Source: Undaria pinnatifida
Lineage: Eukaryota > Sar > Phaeophyceae > Laminariales > Alariaceae
Length of the DNA stretch: 64,000 nucleotides
Assembly (NCBI GenBank): GCA_012845835.1
Contig: JABAKD010000012.1
Span: 1,760,620-1,824,619, forward strand
Reading direction: 5' to 3'
Shown here: piece after piece, positions 41,855-52,275 of the stretch
How positions within the stretch are numbered: the stretch's first letter is position 1
Layout of the letters: each line of letters begins with the position of its first letter
Notes under the pieces: model-generated
Databases searched by the model: none
Told to the model about the DNA's origin: nothing
Seen by the model: the letters and a program-made list of their open reading frames with translations, nothing else
Position numbers and translations under genes: made by a program

Positions 41855-42152
41855 GTGTTTTTTCACACACATTTAAATTTCCAGCTTCTGGACAAGCCGT
41901 GATCACAGGTGTCGTCCCTTCTGCCCCCCGGTTCTTGCCTTCAATTTGTATCGCGCATAGGGTTCAGCAATCCCACTGCTCGTCGATTTTTCATCGAGTG
42001 TTGCTAACTCACGCTTTCGCGCTTTCCGCAAGTCAATTTGTGCACAAGAAGAAGTCCCCAAGAATTTATCCGAGTATGCACTTGGGGGGGCTCAACTCAC
42101 GAAGCTGACCAAGGCTCGAGGACAACCTGATACGCCATCGGGGCGACCGGTA
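41855..42152 (-). mobile_element. tRNA-derived SINE, family E, copy 5
   Basis: Tail side 'tttttcacacacatttaaat', then 'cagcttctggacaagccg'. The head at the right is degenerate ('ggctcaactcacgaagctga', 'acgccatcggggcgacc'). Confidence 0.75.
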
Positions 42153-42180
42153 TATGAGCCCGCACAAGGTGCGATATAGG

Positions 42181-42384
42181 TCATAGCCCATAGGTGTGCA
42201 TTGCGACTAGCCCTGTGAGAGTGCCGTAGACTAAAAGTTGGCATGTACACAACATACCGCGCCTTCCGTAGGGTAGAATTGACTGCCGCGCAACGCTTGC
42301 CGCGATGTTCACAGCAGATAAACCACTGAATACTTGTGCACAGGTCTGAGGGGGCACTAGAAACAGTCGTGCCATCGTCTTCAA
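42181..42384 (-). CDS. Hypothetical ORF with a hydrophobic segment
   Basis: 67 codons containing SGLSAVNIAASVARQSILPY and the hydrophobic CQLLVYGTLTGLVAMHTYG. It could be an exon of a membrane protein. No paralogue was seen in the window. Confidence 0.2.
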   Translation of the reverse strand: MKTMARLFLVPPQTCAQVFSGLSAVNIAASVARQSILPYGRRGMLCTCQLLVYGTLTGLVAMHTYGL

Positions 42385-42389
42385 AAGCT

Positions 42390-44050
42390 CTATCTACAGC
42401 AGTACTACTGATCGCAGAGTTTCATTCGTACGCATATCAGCGTTGAATATCCGTGTAAAATACGATCATATCATAAAACAGATTTTTCCACATGGATAGT
42501 CTACACATCCAGTACAACCAGCAATGTCCGCGCCGATGCCTCCTCCTGGCGAGACGAGCTCTGTGGTCACAAACTGCGAAACAGCAGATACACATTGCAC
42601 TTACAGGTGGATTGGCCATGCAATGCCAAACTCAATGAATGCGAGGGCGGAACACATCCAGCACCCAAGACTAAGTCCAAGAAAAAACGAAAGACAGCAA
42701 CAAAGAAAATTGGAAATACATCACAAACTACACGGCACTACTGCTGTTGTACGAGGAGCATTGTTCCACGATAAAGTAGCGTTCGTCACTCACGAGTCAA
42801 CAGGTCCAGCCCGCCACCACCACTCCCTCCTCACGCCACCGTTCCCATTGAAGTTGTCCCCGGCAGGTTGTCCTGGGATGGCGCTTCCGGTCACTGCAAC
42901 GGGTGCGTAGCTCGTCATGGTGACGATGATAACTCCACAGCAACAGCAACAGCTTCAGCAACAGCGGCGGTTCGAAAATGCGCTCTATCTGTCCAAAACG
43001 CGAATACAGCTGCTTTCACTCCGGCAGTAGACGGAAGGCAGTAGGCAGGGCGTAAAACGGTTTTGGCTGGTTGAAACAGGGCTAGCTGCAGGCAGAGTGA
43101 AACCGTATATTATTGACTGCTGCTGCTCTTGGATGTAGCCCGCTCTGTCTGGTGAAGAGGATCTAGGTGAAGCAAAAACACACCCAGTGCTGTGGGTACG
43201 ACGCAGGTCCTGAGTGCGGAGTGCGGAGAGATGCGCACGGCAAACAGCAGCATGATGAGGAAGTTCGACTCGAAGTTTATTCTGTCACGCACGCACGCGG
43301 GGAACAGAAACCGAAAGGCAGGTATTTTTATGTGGGATTCAAGGAGAGACGGTAAGAAAAACTATCCGACCGCAATAGGTATCCCAATACAGGGCCGGTG
43401 GATTATAACGTATGGCCGCTATAGTGCTTCTTGGCGCGGCCTGAATCCGCTATATACCTGGTATATATTAGTACCAGTATTGACCTTGACTATACCCATC
43501 AGTCCCAGTGTCCAGCATACTGCCGGTACTGTTGCCTGCCACATACCAGCTTCACGAGTATAGGAAAGAGACGGCTACTTTCTGCTGTTTCCCAAGAACG
43601 GCCCAAGAGTGTAATGATGATATAGACTTCAATATAACAACCGTTATGAATGAATATTGGTACTCCAACGGTCTCTATATTCAAGTCTCAATTGTTCACA
43701 GGACTTCAGTTTGTGAAGAATCGTATCCTTAGGACCGTCAAAACAAGAAATGTTACCTAAAATTCCTTGGGTGATTCAGGAAACCTCTGCGCTGCGGGCA
43801 CTGACTTGTGACTGGTATACCCCGAGGGTCGTCAGCTTTTTTGGCAGTCAGTTGCGGGGCTAAATTCCGGGTGTGGGATGGATGAGGTGTGGGTGTCTCA
43901 CGGTGTCAACTCTTCTGCTGCTGTGTGCGTTGTGTTAGTTCGTAAGAATGAAGAATCCCAAAGTATCGGCATTAAATATTATTTCACTGTTAATAGTTGA
44001 CCAATTTACCCATTTCCAACACACTGCTAAAATTGTCCTGTGTGCGCATA
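42390..44050. other. No gene recognised with confidence
   Basis: The segment 'gagctctgtggtcacaaact' (42549) resembles the spacer of the inverted-repeat element at 44057-44293 ('cagctctgtggtcacaagct'). A CAG-rich stretch lies at 42935-42970. Short ORFs only. Confidence 0.35.
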
Positions 44051-44056
44051 GTCTGT

Positions 44057-44293
44057 GTGTGTGTGTGTTCTTCACATTAAAAAACCGTTCTTCTACTCGT
44101 CGACATCCAGCACACCCAGTGTCCGTACTGATTCTTCACCCTAGAAAGATCAGCTCTGTGGTCACAAGCTACGACACAGAGATAATGCATCGTAATGCAT
44201 TCGACAACGCAATGTCATGCCCTAGTACTACTGGGTGTGCTGGATGTCGACGAGTAGAAGAACGGTTTTTTAATGTGAAGAACACACACACAC
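44057..44293. mobile_element. Element with 64-bp perfect inverted repeats (family N)
   Basis: Arms 44057-44120 and 44230-44293 are exact reverse complements over 64 bases, from (gt)n-ttcttcacattaa to 'ctggatgtcgacgag' and 'cacacccagt'. The spacer is 109 bp. The absence of any mismatch implies a young element or gene conversion between the arms. No coding capacity. Confidence 0.85.
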
Positions 44294-44319
44294 TGGGTAC
44301 GACAGGCACAACATAATTA

Positions 44320-44830
44320 CGTCAGCAACAGAAATACATTGGAAGAGAGAATACGAAATAAACAAAAACAAAAACAAAAACAAAAATAATAATAAGAAAA
44401 AAAATAAAAACAAAGATAAAAATAAAACAAAAATGAAACAAACAAAATGAAGGGGAAATCGAAGAAACAACCCAACCGGAAAGGAGAGCCAAAGCTCGGA
44501 AAAGAAACATAATAAAATAAAATAAAATAAAGTAAAGTAAAACCAAAATAAGATAATCCGAACACGAGCCAAAAACCTGGACACGTAAGGAGGGAACAAA
44601 GGGGAAAAAATACCCCAGAAAAAGAAGAAAAGTGCTACCTGGTACGTACCTACTAGTCGGCCTGGTACCTTGCTACCCTGTCTGCCATCTCCTTCCTGCC
44701 TTCGTCCACCGCGGTCTCCCTTCTATTCCTCCTGTTGCCCCCCCTGCCCCCACTCCCTTGGACGGCTTTCCTTCTACTCCTCCTGTTTCCCCCCCTCCCC
44801 CCTTTGTGTTCTTCTCATTAAACCAAAATA
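44320..44830 (+). repeat. Direct duplication M, copy 1
   Basis: Low-complexity A-rich block (44366-44545, aaaac/aaaat units), then 'gagagccaaagctcgg', 'ggaaaaaataccccagaaaa' and 'ctactagtcggcctggtacc', then CCCCCCTGCCCCC-type pyrimidine tracts. It matches 44880-45370. Confidence 0.7.
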
Positions 44831-44879
44831 CCTTGTAAAAGAGAGAAACAACGAAAGAAACCAAGACAAAACAAACAAA

Positions 44880-45370
44880 TAATAAAAAAATAAATTAAAA
44901 GGGGAGCCAAAGCTCGGGAGATAGAAACATACCCCGGGCATGAGCCAAAATGGACATGCAAGGGGGAAAGAAAGGGAAAAAAAATACCCCGGAAAAAAGG
45001 GAACAAGTAAAAGAAGGAAGACTGGGAGGGCCAAATAAAACAGGCTCGTCACCTCCCCACGATGCAAGACTCCCTTCATAAGGATAAGAAGGGGAAAGAA
45101 AAAAGAAAGAAAATAAATAAATTCACGGAAAAATCAAAGTACCAAGACATCACATTCCGAGCAGCCGCAGCAGTTGGCGGTACGAGTGGCATAGACAGAA
45201 AGGTTCCACCTACTAGTCGGCCTGGTACCTTGCTACCCTGTCTGCGGTCTCCTTCTTCCTACTTTCATCTACCGCGGTTTCCCTTCTACTCCTCCTGCCC
45301 CCCCCCCTGCCCCCATACCCTTGTGCGGTGTTCCTTCTACCCCTCCTGCTGCCCCCCCTCCCCCCGTTCC
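44880..45370 (+). repeat. Direct duplication M, copy 2
   Basis: Same order of landmarks as copy 1, with about 140 extra bases (about 45010-45205) before 'ctactagtcggcctggtacc'. Confidence 0.7.
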
Positions 45371-45439
45371 CTTCGACACCACCCACGGCGGATGCGCGGC
45401 GCTGTCTACTCAGCTTTGCCTCATCCTCGTGCCACCTGC

Positions 45440-45770
45440 CCATGAACCGTTCAGCTGCTTCGAGGACCCCCCGGTACCACTTGCCCGCCTTTTTTGCTTC
45501 TCTCTATTAATGTGATGATTGTGGCTCTCCGTTTCGTAGCCCGGTTCGCGCCTTGGTTTCCGCTGGCTGGGTGCAGCCGTCCCAGCCAACGCTGACACTC
45601 CCATCCTTCCTGTCGTGCATGCGTACCCACGCGGTGGCCAGCCTCTCCACTCCCCAAGCTGCCCACGCTGCGCTCTCTGCTGTGGTGATGTACCGGTCCT
45701 GCCCCGGGGATGAACTCCTCGGCGTCGGGGTTAAAAAGAAAACCCATCACCACCACCCCACGCGGTCCTT
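45440..45770 (-). pseudogene. Coding fragment with a PAM2-like motif
   Basis: Reading from about 45750, the minus strand encodes MGFLFNPDAEEFIPGAG. FNPDAEEFIP fits the PAM2 consensus (L-N-P-x-A-x-E-F-x-P), a short motif that binds the MLLE domain of poly(A)-binding protein (established knowledge). Right after it the best protein-like reading moves to another frame (AWGVERLATAWVRMHDRKDG, then CTQPAETKARTG), so a frameshift is likely. The start was not determined. It could be a decayed gene or part of a retroelement gag. Confidence 0.4.
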
Positions 45771-45779
45771 AGAGTGAGC

Positions 45780-46395
45780 AGTTCACTAGCCAGACCGCGC
45801 AAGGTTCCCTCTCTACCCAGCCCGAGGCTCGATGCCCGTGTGACTGCCGCTAGACCGCTGCAGGTCCTCGCGGGCTTCCTCGGCCCACCCCAAGGACGGG
45901 GCAGGCCGAACAAGGAGGTCGCTTTGTAGGATGTAGTCCGTAGTCGCTCCCTGCTGTCGCCGTAAAGTCTACATACAAGTAGCCTCCTTCGATACTTGAG
46001 ACTTTTTACTGGTGCTACCAGGTACCTGGTATACATCAGTGAAAGTTCCCCCCCCTTAGAGCCTCAAAAACCCTCCTTATTAGTCTATGTATAATACTAA
46101 ATACGAGGAAAATGTCCAACTAAATGCGTTTCCTTGTAAAGAAAGGTAAAGCTTTAGGTACGAGAGGCCGGTGGGGGGGGTGGGGAGTTGCCGGTGGGCG
46201 GCTCTTCGTAAAACAAGCATATATATGTATCTGTGCTGGCGGGGTGTCAGTGCGCTAATCAGTCTTCTTGTTTTTTAATAGTCTTCTATTGCACACAGCA
46301 CACAGTCAGCGGTGAGTGGGTGTTTTATAATACTTATATTTTAAGGACGTCAGCCGTCAGTTAATAATGTTGTCCATGCATGCGCAGAGCGGATA
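45780..46395. other. No gene recognised; degenerate D-like segment
   Basis: 46050-46145 ('ccccccttagagcctc', 'aatactaaatacgaggaaaa') resembles mini-element D, interrupted and diverged. The double palindrome taccaggtacctggta is at 46016-46031. Confidence 0.35.
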
Positions 46396-46397
46396 TT

Positions 46398-47690
46398 ATA
46401 TAGAAAAAATACACTCCAGTCCACCAGCTGCGAGATCGAAGATTTTGTCGAAACTCATCGTTGCAATCTGTGTGTGATACCGTACTCCGATCGCGCGTAT
46501 TATTACGGGTTGTGTGTCCTCATTTATTTAAAGATATAGGTCGGCGACTCCAGGTTATTATAGGTCGGCGACTCCCCTTGGAACTACAGCAGTGTAGCTA
46601 TCAGGGTCAACAGGGTGATGTTAGTCAGTCTGTGCGCGGAAACTATAAAACCTGTTTATGAGGGGGACGAAATCTGACGGCTGTGGAAAGAAATGCACCA
46701 GTTTATCAAGTGTACCCTGTGAGTCGAATAACCGGTGACGGGAGTGCGGAGTTTTTTAGGACGTGGGGGCATGGATTTGAACAAGAGGGAGCCGGGGGGG
46801 GGGGGGGGCGACGGGCGGGGCTACTCAATCTGTGCGTGGAAACTGCAAGGTAAGGGGACAAATCTGACGGTTTCGGAGGGAATGCACCCGTTTATCATGT
46901 ATATCCTGTAAGTCGTACAACCAGTGAGGAGAGGGCGGAGTGTTCTAAGGGGTGGGGGGGATGCGCGGGGAAAAAAAAGAGGAAAAAAAAGGGGGAAAAA
47001 AGGGGGGGGGGGGGGGGGGGGGTTGGGGGGGTTAACAGGTTTAGGTCGCATATATGTAGGGGCTTGCTATACGCGTGGTGCTATGTCTACGCGGTTGTGC
47101 GGGTGGTGGGGAAGGAGGGGCGGGGGGGGGGGGGTGGATTAAAGCTACGTCATGGATGGCTAGAAAGAAAATGACGTGATATCAATTGCGTAGAAGTGTT
47201 TATTACTCTGGAAAGATTCTACGATAGCCCCCCCAAAAAACAGCGATTTTTTCTAACGAACGTTTCATGGCTCCTCAGCACGAGGAAGGATGCCATGAAA
47301 AATAATAACTTGAACGTATTTTGTTGTTGGAAGCTATAGACTAGACTATCAAACGATGATGTCGGGGTGGCGAGGGGGGGCGTATTTCGGGAGATTCGGC
47401 CGGGAGCTGATTTCAAAAGCGGTGCTTTCGTCTAAGTAAAAAGTTGGGGGGGCTACCTTAGAACGACTCTCTGACCGATTTCGATTTTTTTAGGCGGGCG
47501 TTTGAACAAGAAGGAACGGGGGAACAATAAAAAGGGGGTGGGGGATGCATTGTAGCTACGGCATGGATGGCTAGACACATAATGAGGCGATATCAACTGG
47601 CTGGTAGTGTTCACTACTCTATCTAGCAGATTTTGATTTTAGGTGGGGCGCTTGAACAAGAGGGATCGGGGGGACGGGGGCGGGCGGGAC
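46398..47690 (+). repeat. Repeat family A, copy 9 (carries MITE B)
   Basis: Starts 'gaaaaaatacactccagtcc', with the core 'tccgatcgcgcgtattattac'. The 'aggtcggcgactcc' segment is duplicated (46538 and 46563). Two internal modules with long G tracts follow, then the 'gcttgctatacgcgtggtgc' block and 'tgtttattactctgg'. MITE B interrupts here, after which A resumes with 'gatttcgatttttttagg'. Confidence 0.8.
47217..47464 (-). mobile_element. MITE B, copy 5 (nested in A)
   Basis: Left end TTCTACGATAGCCCCCC and right end 'ggggggctaccttagaac'. Compared with an uninterrupted A copy ('ttactctggcagatttt'), the flanks read 'actctgg' and 'actctctg', suggesting a target duplication of about 8-9 bp. Confidence 0.85.
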
Positions 47691-47699
47691 ACTTCAATA

Positions 47700-47930
47700 T
47701 GTGAGGATATTAATGTTATTATCTATCTCCTTCGGAAAGGTAACATTCACTTTTGCTATGGCTCAATAATTCTATCGATTAATTTTTCACGTGTGGAACT
47801 CTTCCCTGCTGTGCAAAATAACGATAAAATACAAGTATGTCCTTGTATGAGAGCGGTCCCCGGCCGCGTGACGGTGGCATCTCAACCCCCCCCACCTCCT
47901 ACCTGGTATGAAACACCTCCAAAGCTTTAT
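47700..47930. other. Junction between family A and the DIRS-like element; nothing recognised
   Basis: Sequence of ordinary composition. The tyrosine-recombinase frame ends at 47937 and no continuation of it is seen here. Confidence 0.4.
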
Positions 47931-48990
47931 TACTTGGTCCCCCCCCCGATTCTTCCCGAGTGTAGCGAAAACTGCATGGGGTCTCTTCCGTTGCATCCTA
48001 CCATCAAACGCAACGCTGTCACCGCTTCCGTTCTAGCGAAACCTTTCCAACCGCGCGACGGGGCCCGGACTGTCAGCGGCGCCCCTGGCAGCTGGGGATG
48101 CACGTCGAGCAATTCCAGCAAAACTTCGAAGGCCCCCATCGACACCCACCCTATTTCCCTCTCGTTCGACAACCGCGTATGCGTAATCGTGCCCCCTGCT
48201 CTTTTATTTTTATAATTTTCATTTTCTCGTCGCCCTTCGGCGCCACAAAAAAATATGATCTGCACTGCCGTGGCGGTCGATATGTTCTCGAATTCAACCT
48301 GTACTCCGCGCGAAAACGATAGGCACACTCGCGTCAAACAACACTCTGGGTGAACTTTTCCTTCCGCGTATGCCCTCAGCTCTGACGTTCTGCACGACAA
48401 AAAATTGTATGACACCGCGCGTCCCAACCTCATGACACGTCCACCTTCTTCCATACTGAGTGCCTGTCGGCCTTGTGAAAGCAGTTACCACAACAGCGGT
48501 AATCCAACCTGTGCTTCCTTTTTTGACATGCCGTACGCCCGGTCTATTCCCTTCCCCACAGCTGACATCATGCGATGCGACATCGGCAACTCCCATCCAT
48601 GCGAACATTTTGTGGCGTAAAATTGATTGCGGCTACGTATCCTCTGACAGTAGCCTGCCGATTATTGTGCACGAAACAGCGAGACGCCATAATAAACTCG
48701 AGCAGATCAGACAACACTTACTTCGGGTCAGCAAGCGTCTGCAACCACGGTTTTTTTCCCTGCGGTTGTCTCTCTTTTACCCAGGTGTTCCACTTCGCTA
48801 GGTAGCTTTTCTGCATATTCTTCCCGACTGAACCGAGAGAGACCGTTTCAACTAACCGCGCTAGCTCGTCCTTGTGCCCTCTCTCTTGTTGTACCCTGTT
48901 GCTGCAGGGGCGTGTGCGAACAGTAGACCCCCAGTAGAACCGAGCAGTGGACACATTAAAAGTGCATGCCGAATGTTGATCGAGGGACAT
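47930..48990 (-). pseudogene. Tyrosine recombinase of a DIRS/Ngaro-like element, broken
   Basis: The N-terminal core-binding part (48718-48990) contains SLGSVGKNMQKSYLAKWNTW. The catalytic part (47930-48454) contains FARTEAVTALRLMVG and LHSGRIGGGTK, where HSGR (47951-47962) fits the H-x-x-R motif of tyrosine recombinases. Frameshifts near 48700-48600 and 48300 separate the pieces. A frame change in a G tract stops the protein right after HSGRIGG, so the catalytic Tyr is lost. This enzyme inserts the circular DNA copy of DIRS-type retroelements. Confidence 0.8.
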
Positions 48991-48996
48991 ACCCCC

Positions 48997-49790
48997 TCAC
49001 GCGCGCGAATCAGCCGGGTTGTGCGCGCCGCTCATTGTGCCCCACAGGCAATCGTCATGCTCACTGAGAATGTTCTTTGTCTGTAGGACGATATTGAAAA
49101 TCCCCTTACCCCTCGTTCCAATGTCTTGTTCCGACCAGTCGTCAGAGTTGGTGAGCTCTCTGACCTTGTTCGCCAGGATAACACGAGGCCAACGGGACAT
49201 ATCACCAGCTAGTGTGTTGCGTACGCCGGAAATGTGTTCTGCAACATGGCTCCAGCCCCCCCTTGATTTCGAGACACCCGAGCATTCTCATGAGTAAGCA
49301 TGCTCGTTTGTCCCTCGCCCCCCGCGCGTCGAGAGCTCCAAGATCCTGCTGCCGTGTTGTCACCGCGTATCAGGATCGGATCCCCCTTTCCGCCCGCCCT
49401 GTCTCCTACCAGTTCAAGCATGACTCACGCGGTCACAACCATGCCAAATAACTCTAACAGATTGATCGTGATACTACTATAGGTACTACAGGTACTACAG
49501 GTACTACAGGTACTACAGGTACTACAGGTACTACAGGTACTACAGGTACTACAGGTACTACAGGTACTACATACAGGTCTCTCGTCGGTCGGCTTTTCTC
49601 TTTAGCTCTGCGGTCAGTCCTTTTGGCAATTCGTATCTCCAAAACGCCTTCCTCTCGACGCAAAAACTGCCCACTGCATCGAAACTGGTGTGAGACAGGT
49701 AGTGCCTTTTTGTGGGTCGTTCTATCTCTGTTTAGCAGGAAGCACCAAGCGCCTCGCCTTCGTGTAGTAGTTCGTGATCGATAGCTCACG
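48997..49790 (-). pseudogene. RNase H and end of RT of the DIRS/Ngaro-like element, broken
   Basis: From 49790 downward a frame gives FDAVGSFCVERKAFWRYELP and LTAELKRKADRRETC. It is cut by the 9-bp repeat at 49476-49577 and resumes with NLLELFGMVV. DPILIRGDNTAAGSW then resembles the RNase H active-site strand, and SRWPRVILANKVRELTNSDD the region before the recombinase. Several frameshifts and one in-frame stop are present. Confidence 0.75.
49476..49577. repeat. 9-bp microsatellite (ggtactaca)n
   Basis: About ten to eleven copies inside the retroelement's RT/RNase H region, encoding Val-Val-Pro repeats on the minus strand. It interrupts otherwise conserved coding sequence. Confidence 0.95.
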
Positions 49791-50135
49791 TCCACAGCAG
49801 AAGACCAGCGCGAATCTCGCTACCGAGTCCTACCGTACGATCTGGGTTTTGCTACCATCTGAGTTGCGCAGCCCGGTCAGCCGCAGCAACGTCCACACGA
49901 AATACCTACCAGCCCGAACTACGTAAGTGAGGCTCCACAACTTGGCGGGCCATGCTAAGCACGTCCCTCGCCATCGCTTATCTCCTGCGCTGGGGCCATT
50001 GCTCGAACCGCAACCTCTGTATTGCTCTAATTTTTTCGCGCGGAACCGAAATTCTCGTGATGTTGGAGCTGATATTGAAGCCTAGCGCGTTGTGGTGTCC
50101 CAGTCGTGCTTTTTTTCTTCTTCTTTTTTGGTGTG

Positions 50136-50850
50136 CTAGAATGAGCGAATGAGCGTTACTCCCACCCCCTCCGGGCCGAACAAACGCACGTGATTCGAAC
50201 CTAGAGAGGCTGACGCAATTGAAGATTTAGTGTCGTCGTCAGAGTGCTGTACCGTGACTTGTAGGTAGCCGTCTACGTACACGGTCGTGAAGAATATATC
50301 GAACTCCCCCCCCCACTGTGAGTTCTGACTTTTGCGTCCGGCGGTATTGGTGTTGATTTTCCGTCTTCCCAACGTTCCACCAACTTTACGCGAGCCATCA
50401 TTTACTTTCCTTCGTCTAACAACTGAGCTGAATCGATCGTGGTGTTGCAGTGCGCGTGTGCGGCCGCCGCCGACATGACGCCTCAGAATCCCGGCGATCC
50501 CGATCATCCGAACGTCAAACGAAAATCGATTACCACCAGCTCTTCTAGATAGAGTGTAGCAAAAATCGTGGGCTTTATCCGGGTCTATCGCACGTTCCGA
50601 AAAGCGTCTGACAAATCGGCCTTGTTTATCACTATCCTCTTTTCTGTTTTTTTTTTTTTCTTTTTTCAAGGTCACGAGTTCGTTTAGGAACTTGGGTAGC
50701 GCCTCGGCGCACAGGCATTGGGGGACACGGTATGGGAGTCAGTGTCTCTGTTCAGACCCCCTTTCTTCTCTCTGCTCGGCACATCGAAGAAATAATATTG
50801 ATTATCCGAACCTTGTGTGTCACGGCAGCCGCCAGCCGAGAAACTCTTAG
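50136..50850 (-). pseudogene. Reverse transcriptase of the DIRS/Ngaro-like element, inactive
   Basis: Minus-strand pieces include SREKKGGLNRDTDSHTV (fingers), DPDKAHDFCYTL and FFTTVYVDGYLQVTVQHSDD. The catalytic box reads YVDG (50265-50279) where active enzymes have YVDD, so an essential Asp is lost. A poly-A/T tract near 50650 and frameshifts break the ORF. Most of the region between 49800 and 50136 shows no recognisable RT sequence. Confidence 0.78.
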
Positions 50851-51589
50851 ATTGAGGATTTCGTGGGTGGCTGATTTCTGCATCCCTAAGCATTTTTGGC
50901 GCCTGACTTCTTCCCGTTTTTTTTTTTTCAAAGTGTTGGCAAGTGCTCGGTGACATTGCTGTGGTTTCCGTACTGTAACGCGCGCTCGAGATCTGCTTCG
51001 GACGCAGCGACACCCCTCCTGTGACTATCACTACCAGCTCGTCTACTGCCCCGTAGGCTTTTAGATGTCCAAAGTAATGCTGTGTGTTTACGGGGTCTAT
51101 CGGCGGGGCTACCAAGGATCCTCCCATCAGTCGAGCTACGTCTCCCATGACTCCTTGTTTCTCCCGGATCATGGTTGTGCAAGGATTGGCCAGCATGTAC
51201 AGCAGGTCTTCTATTTCTGGTGAGTTGAGGCCTTCTTGTCCAAGTCTGTATTTTTGAACGTGCCACTGATGTACCATGCGCTCTGTACGTTTTCGACTGC
51301 TCGTCTCCCCATACGGAAGCCGTGAGCGTGCTGACCCGCCACTCTGCCGCGCGTCGACTGGTACCAACGTGATTAACTTCTGGCTGCCGTACTGGCGGCG
51401 CTACTTGTCCTTGCCTTTGCAGCCCCTCTGTCTGCTCTAATCTGTGCATGTACTCCACTTGCTTGATTTCTGTTTTTGTGGGGTATCTGCTGTACTGCAC
51501 GGGTGGATAGCCGATCTGGTTCGAGCCTTCTACGCGATCGCTGCTTTTTCGACTCGGGCGGAAGTGGGGTATTCTGGCCCTCTGCTCCT

Positions 51590-51880
51590 GCTGTTCTGTG
51601 ATGCGTTGTTAGAGTTTCGCACCATCGATAACTGGTCGGTTCGCGAAATAATGTAACCTTCGTCTGTGCTCACAGAAAGCCTGCTGCTCTGTGCTGTGGT
51701 GCGTGAGAGTTCCGCACCACCGGTATCTTTTTGGTTCGAGCAGTAAGGTATCCTTCGCCTGTGCTCACAAAAAGCGTGGCTTTCTGTGCTGTGGCGTGAG
51801 AGTTCCGCCTCACCGATTCGGTCTGCGAAATAAGCCATCCTTCGTCTCTTCTCACGCAAAGCCTGCTACTCTGAATTTTC
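51590..51880. repeat. ~90-bp imperfect tandem repeat, three units
   Basis: Units share 'tgagagttccgcaccacc' and 'atccttcgcctgtgctcaca' variants. Within the gag-like region. Confidence 0.75.
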
Positions 51881-52059
51881 TTGTTGCACTGAAATTAGCG
51901 GAAAATTCGACTTCTGCGTTGATCGACTTGCTGTTCCGACGCATGCGGGTTCTGCCTGCAAGAGTGGAACGATTGAGCGAGACCACTGCTGTAACTGCGT
52001 TTTTCTCCCTGCCGCCGCGGTGGTTGCCTAGACTATGCTTCAAGCGTTCTGCTGTGTAC

Positions 52060-52275
52060 CGCATTGTTTTTGCCTTTCGACAACTAATTATCACCATGAA
52101 ACAAGGCCGACGACACCGATCCGTGTGCAAACGCATTGTTTTTGCCTTTCGACAACTAATTATCACCATGAAACAAGGCCGACGACACCGATCCGTGTGC
52201 AAACGCATTGTTTTTGCCTTTCGACAACTAATTATCACCATGAAACAAGGCCGACGACACCGATCCGTGTGCAAA
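52060..52275. repeat. 72-bp perfect tandem repeat, three units
   Basis: Starts at 52060, 52132 and 52204 (cgcattgtttttgcctttcg). 72 is a multiple of three, so the minus-strand gag-like frame stays open, adding 24 residues per unit. Confidence 0.95.
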
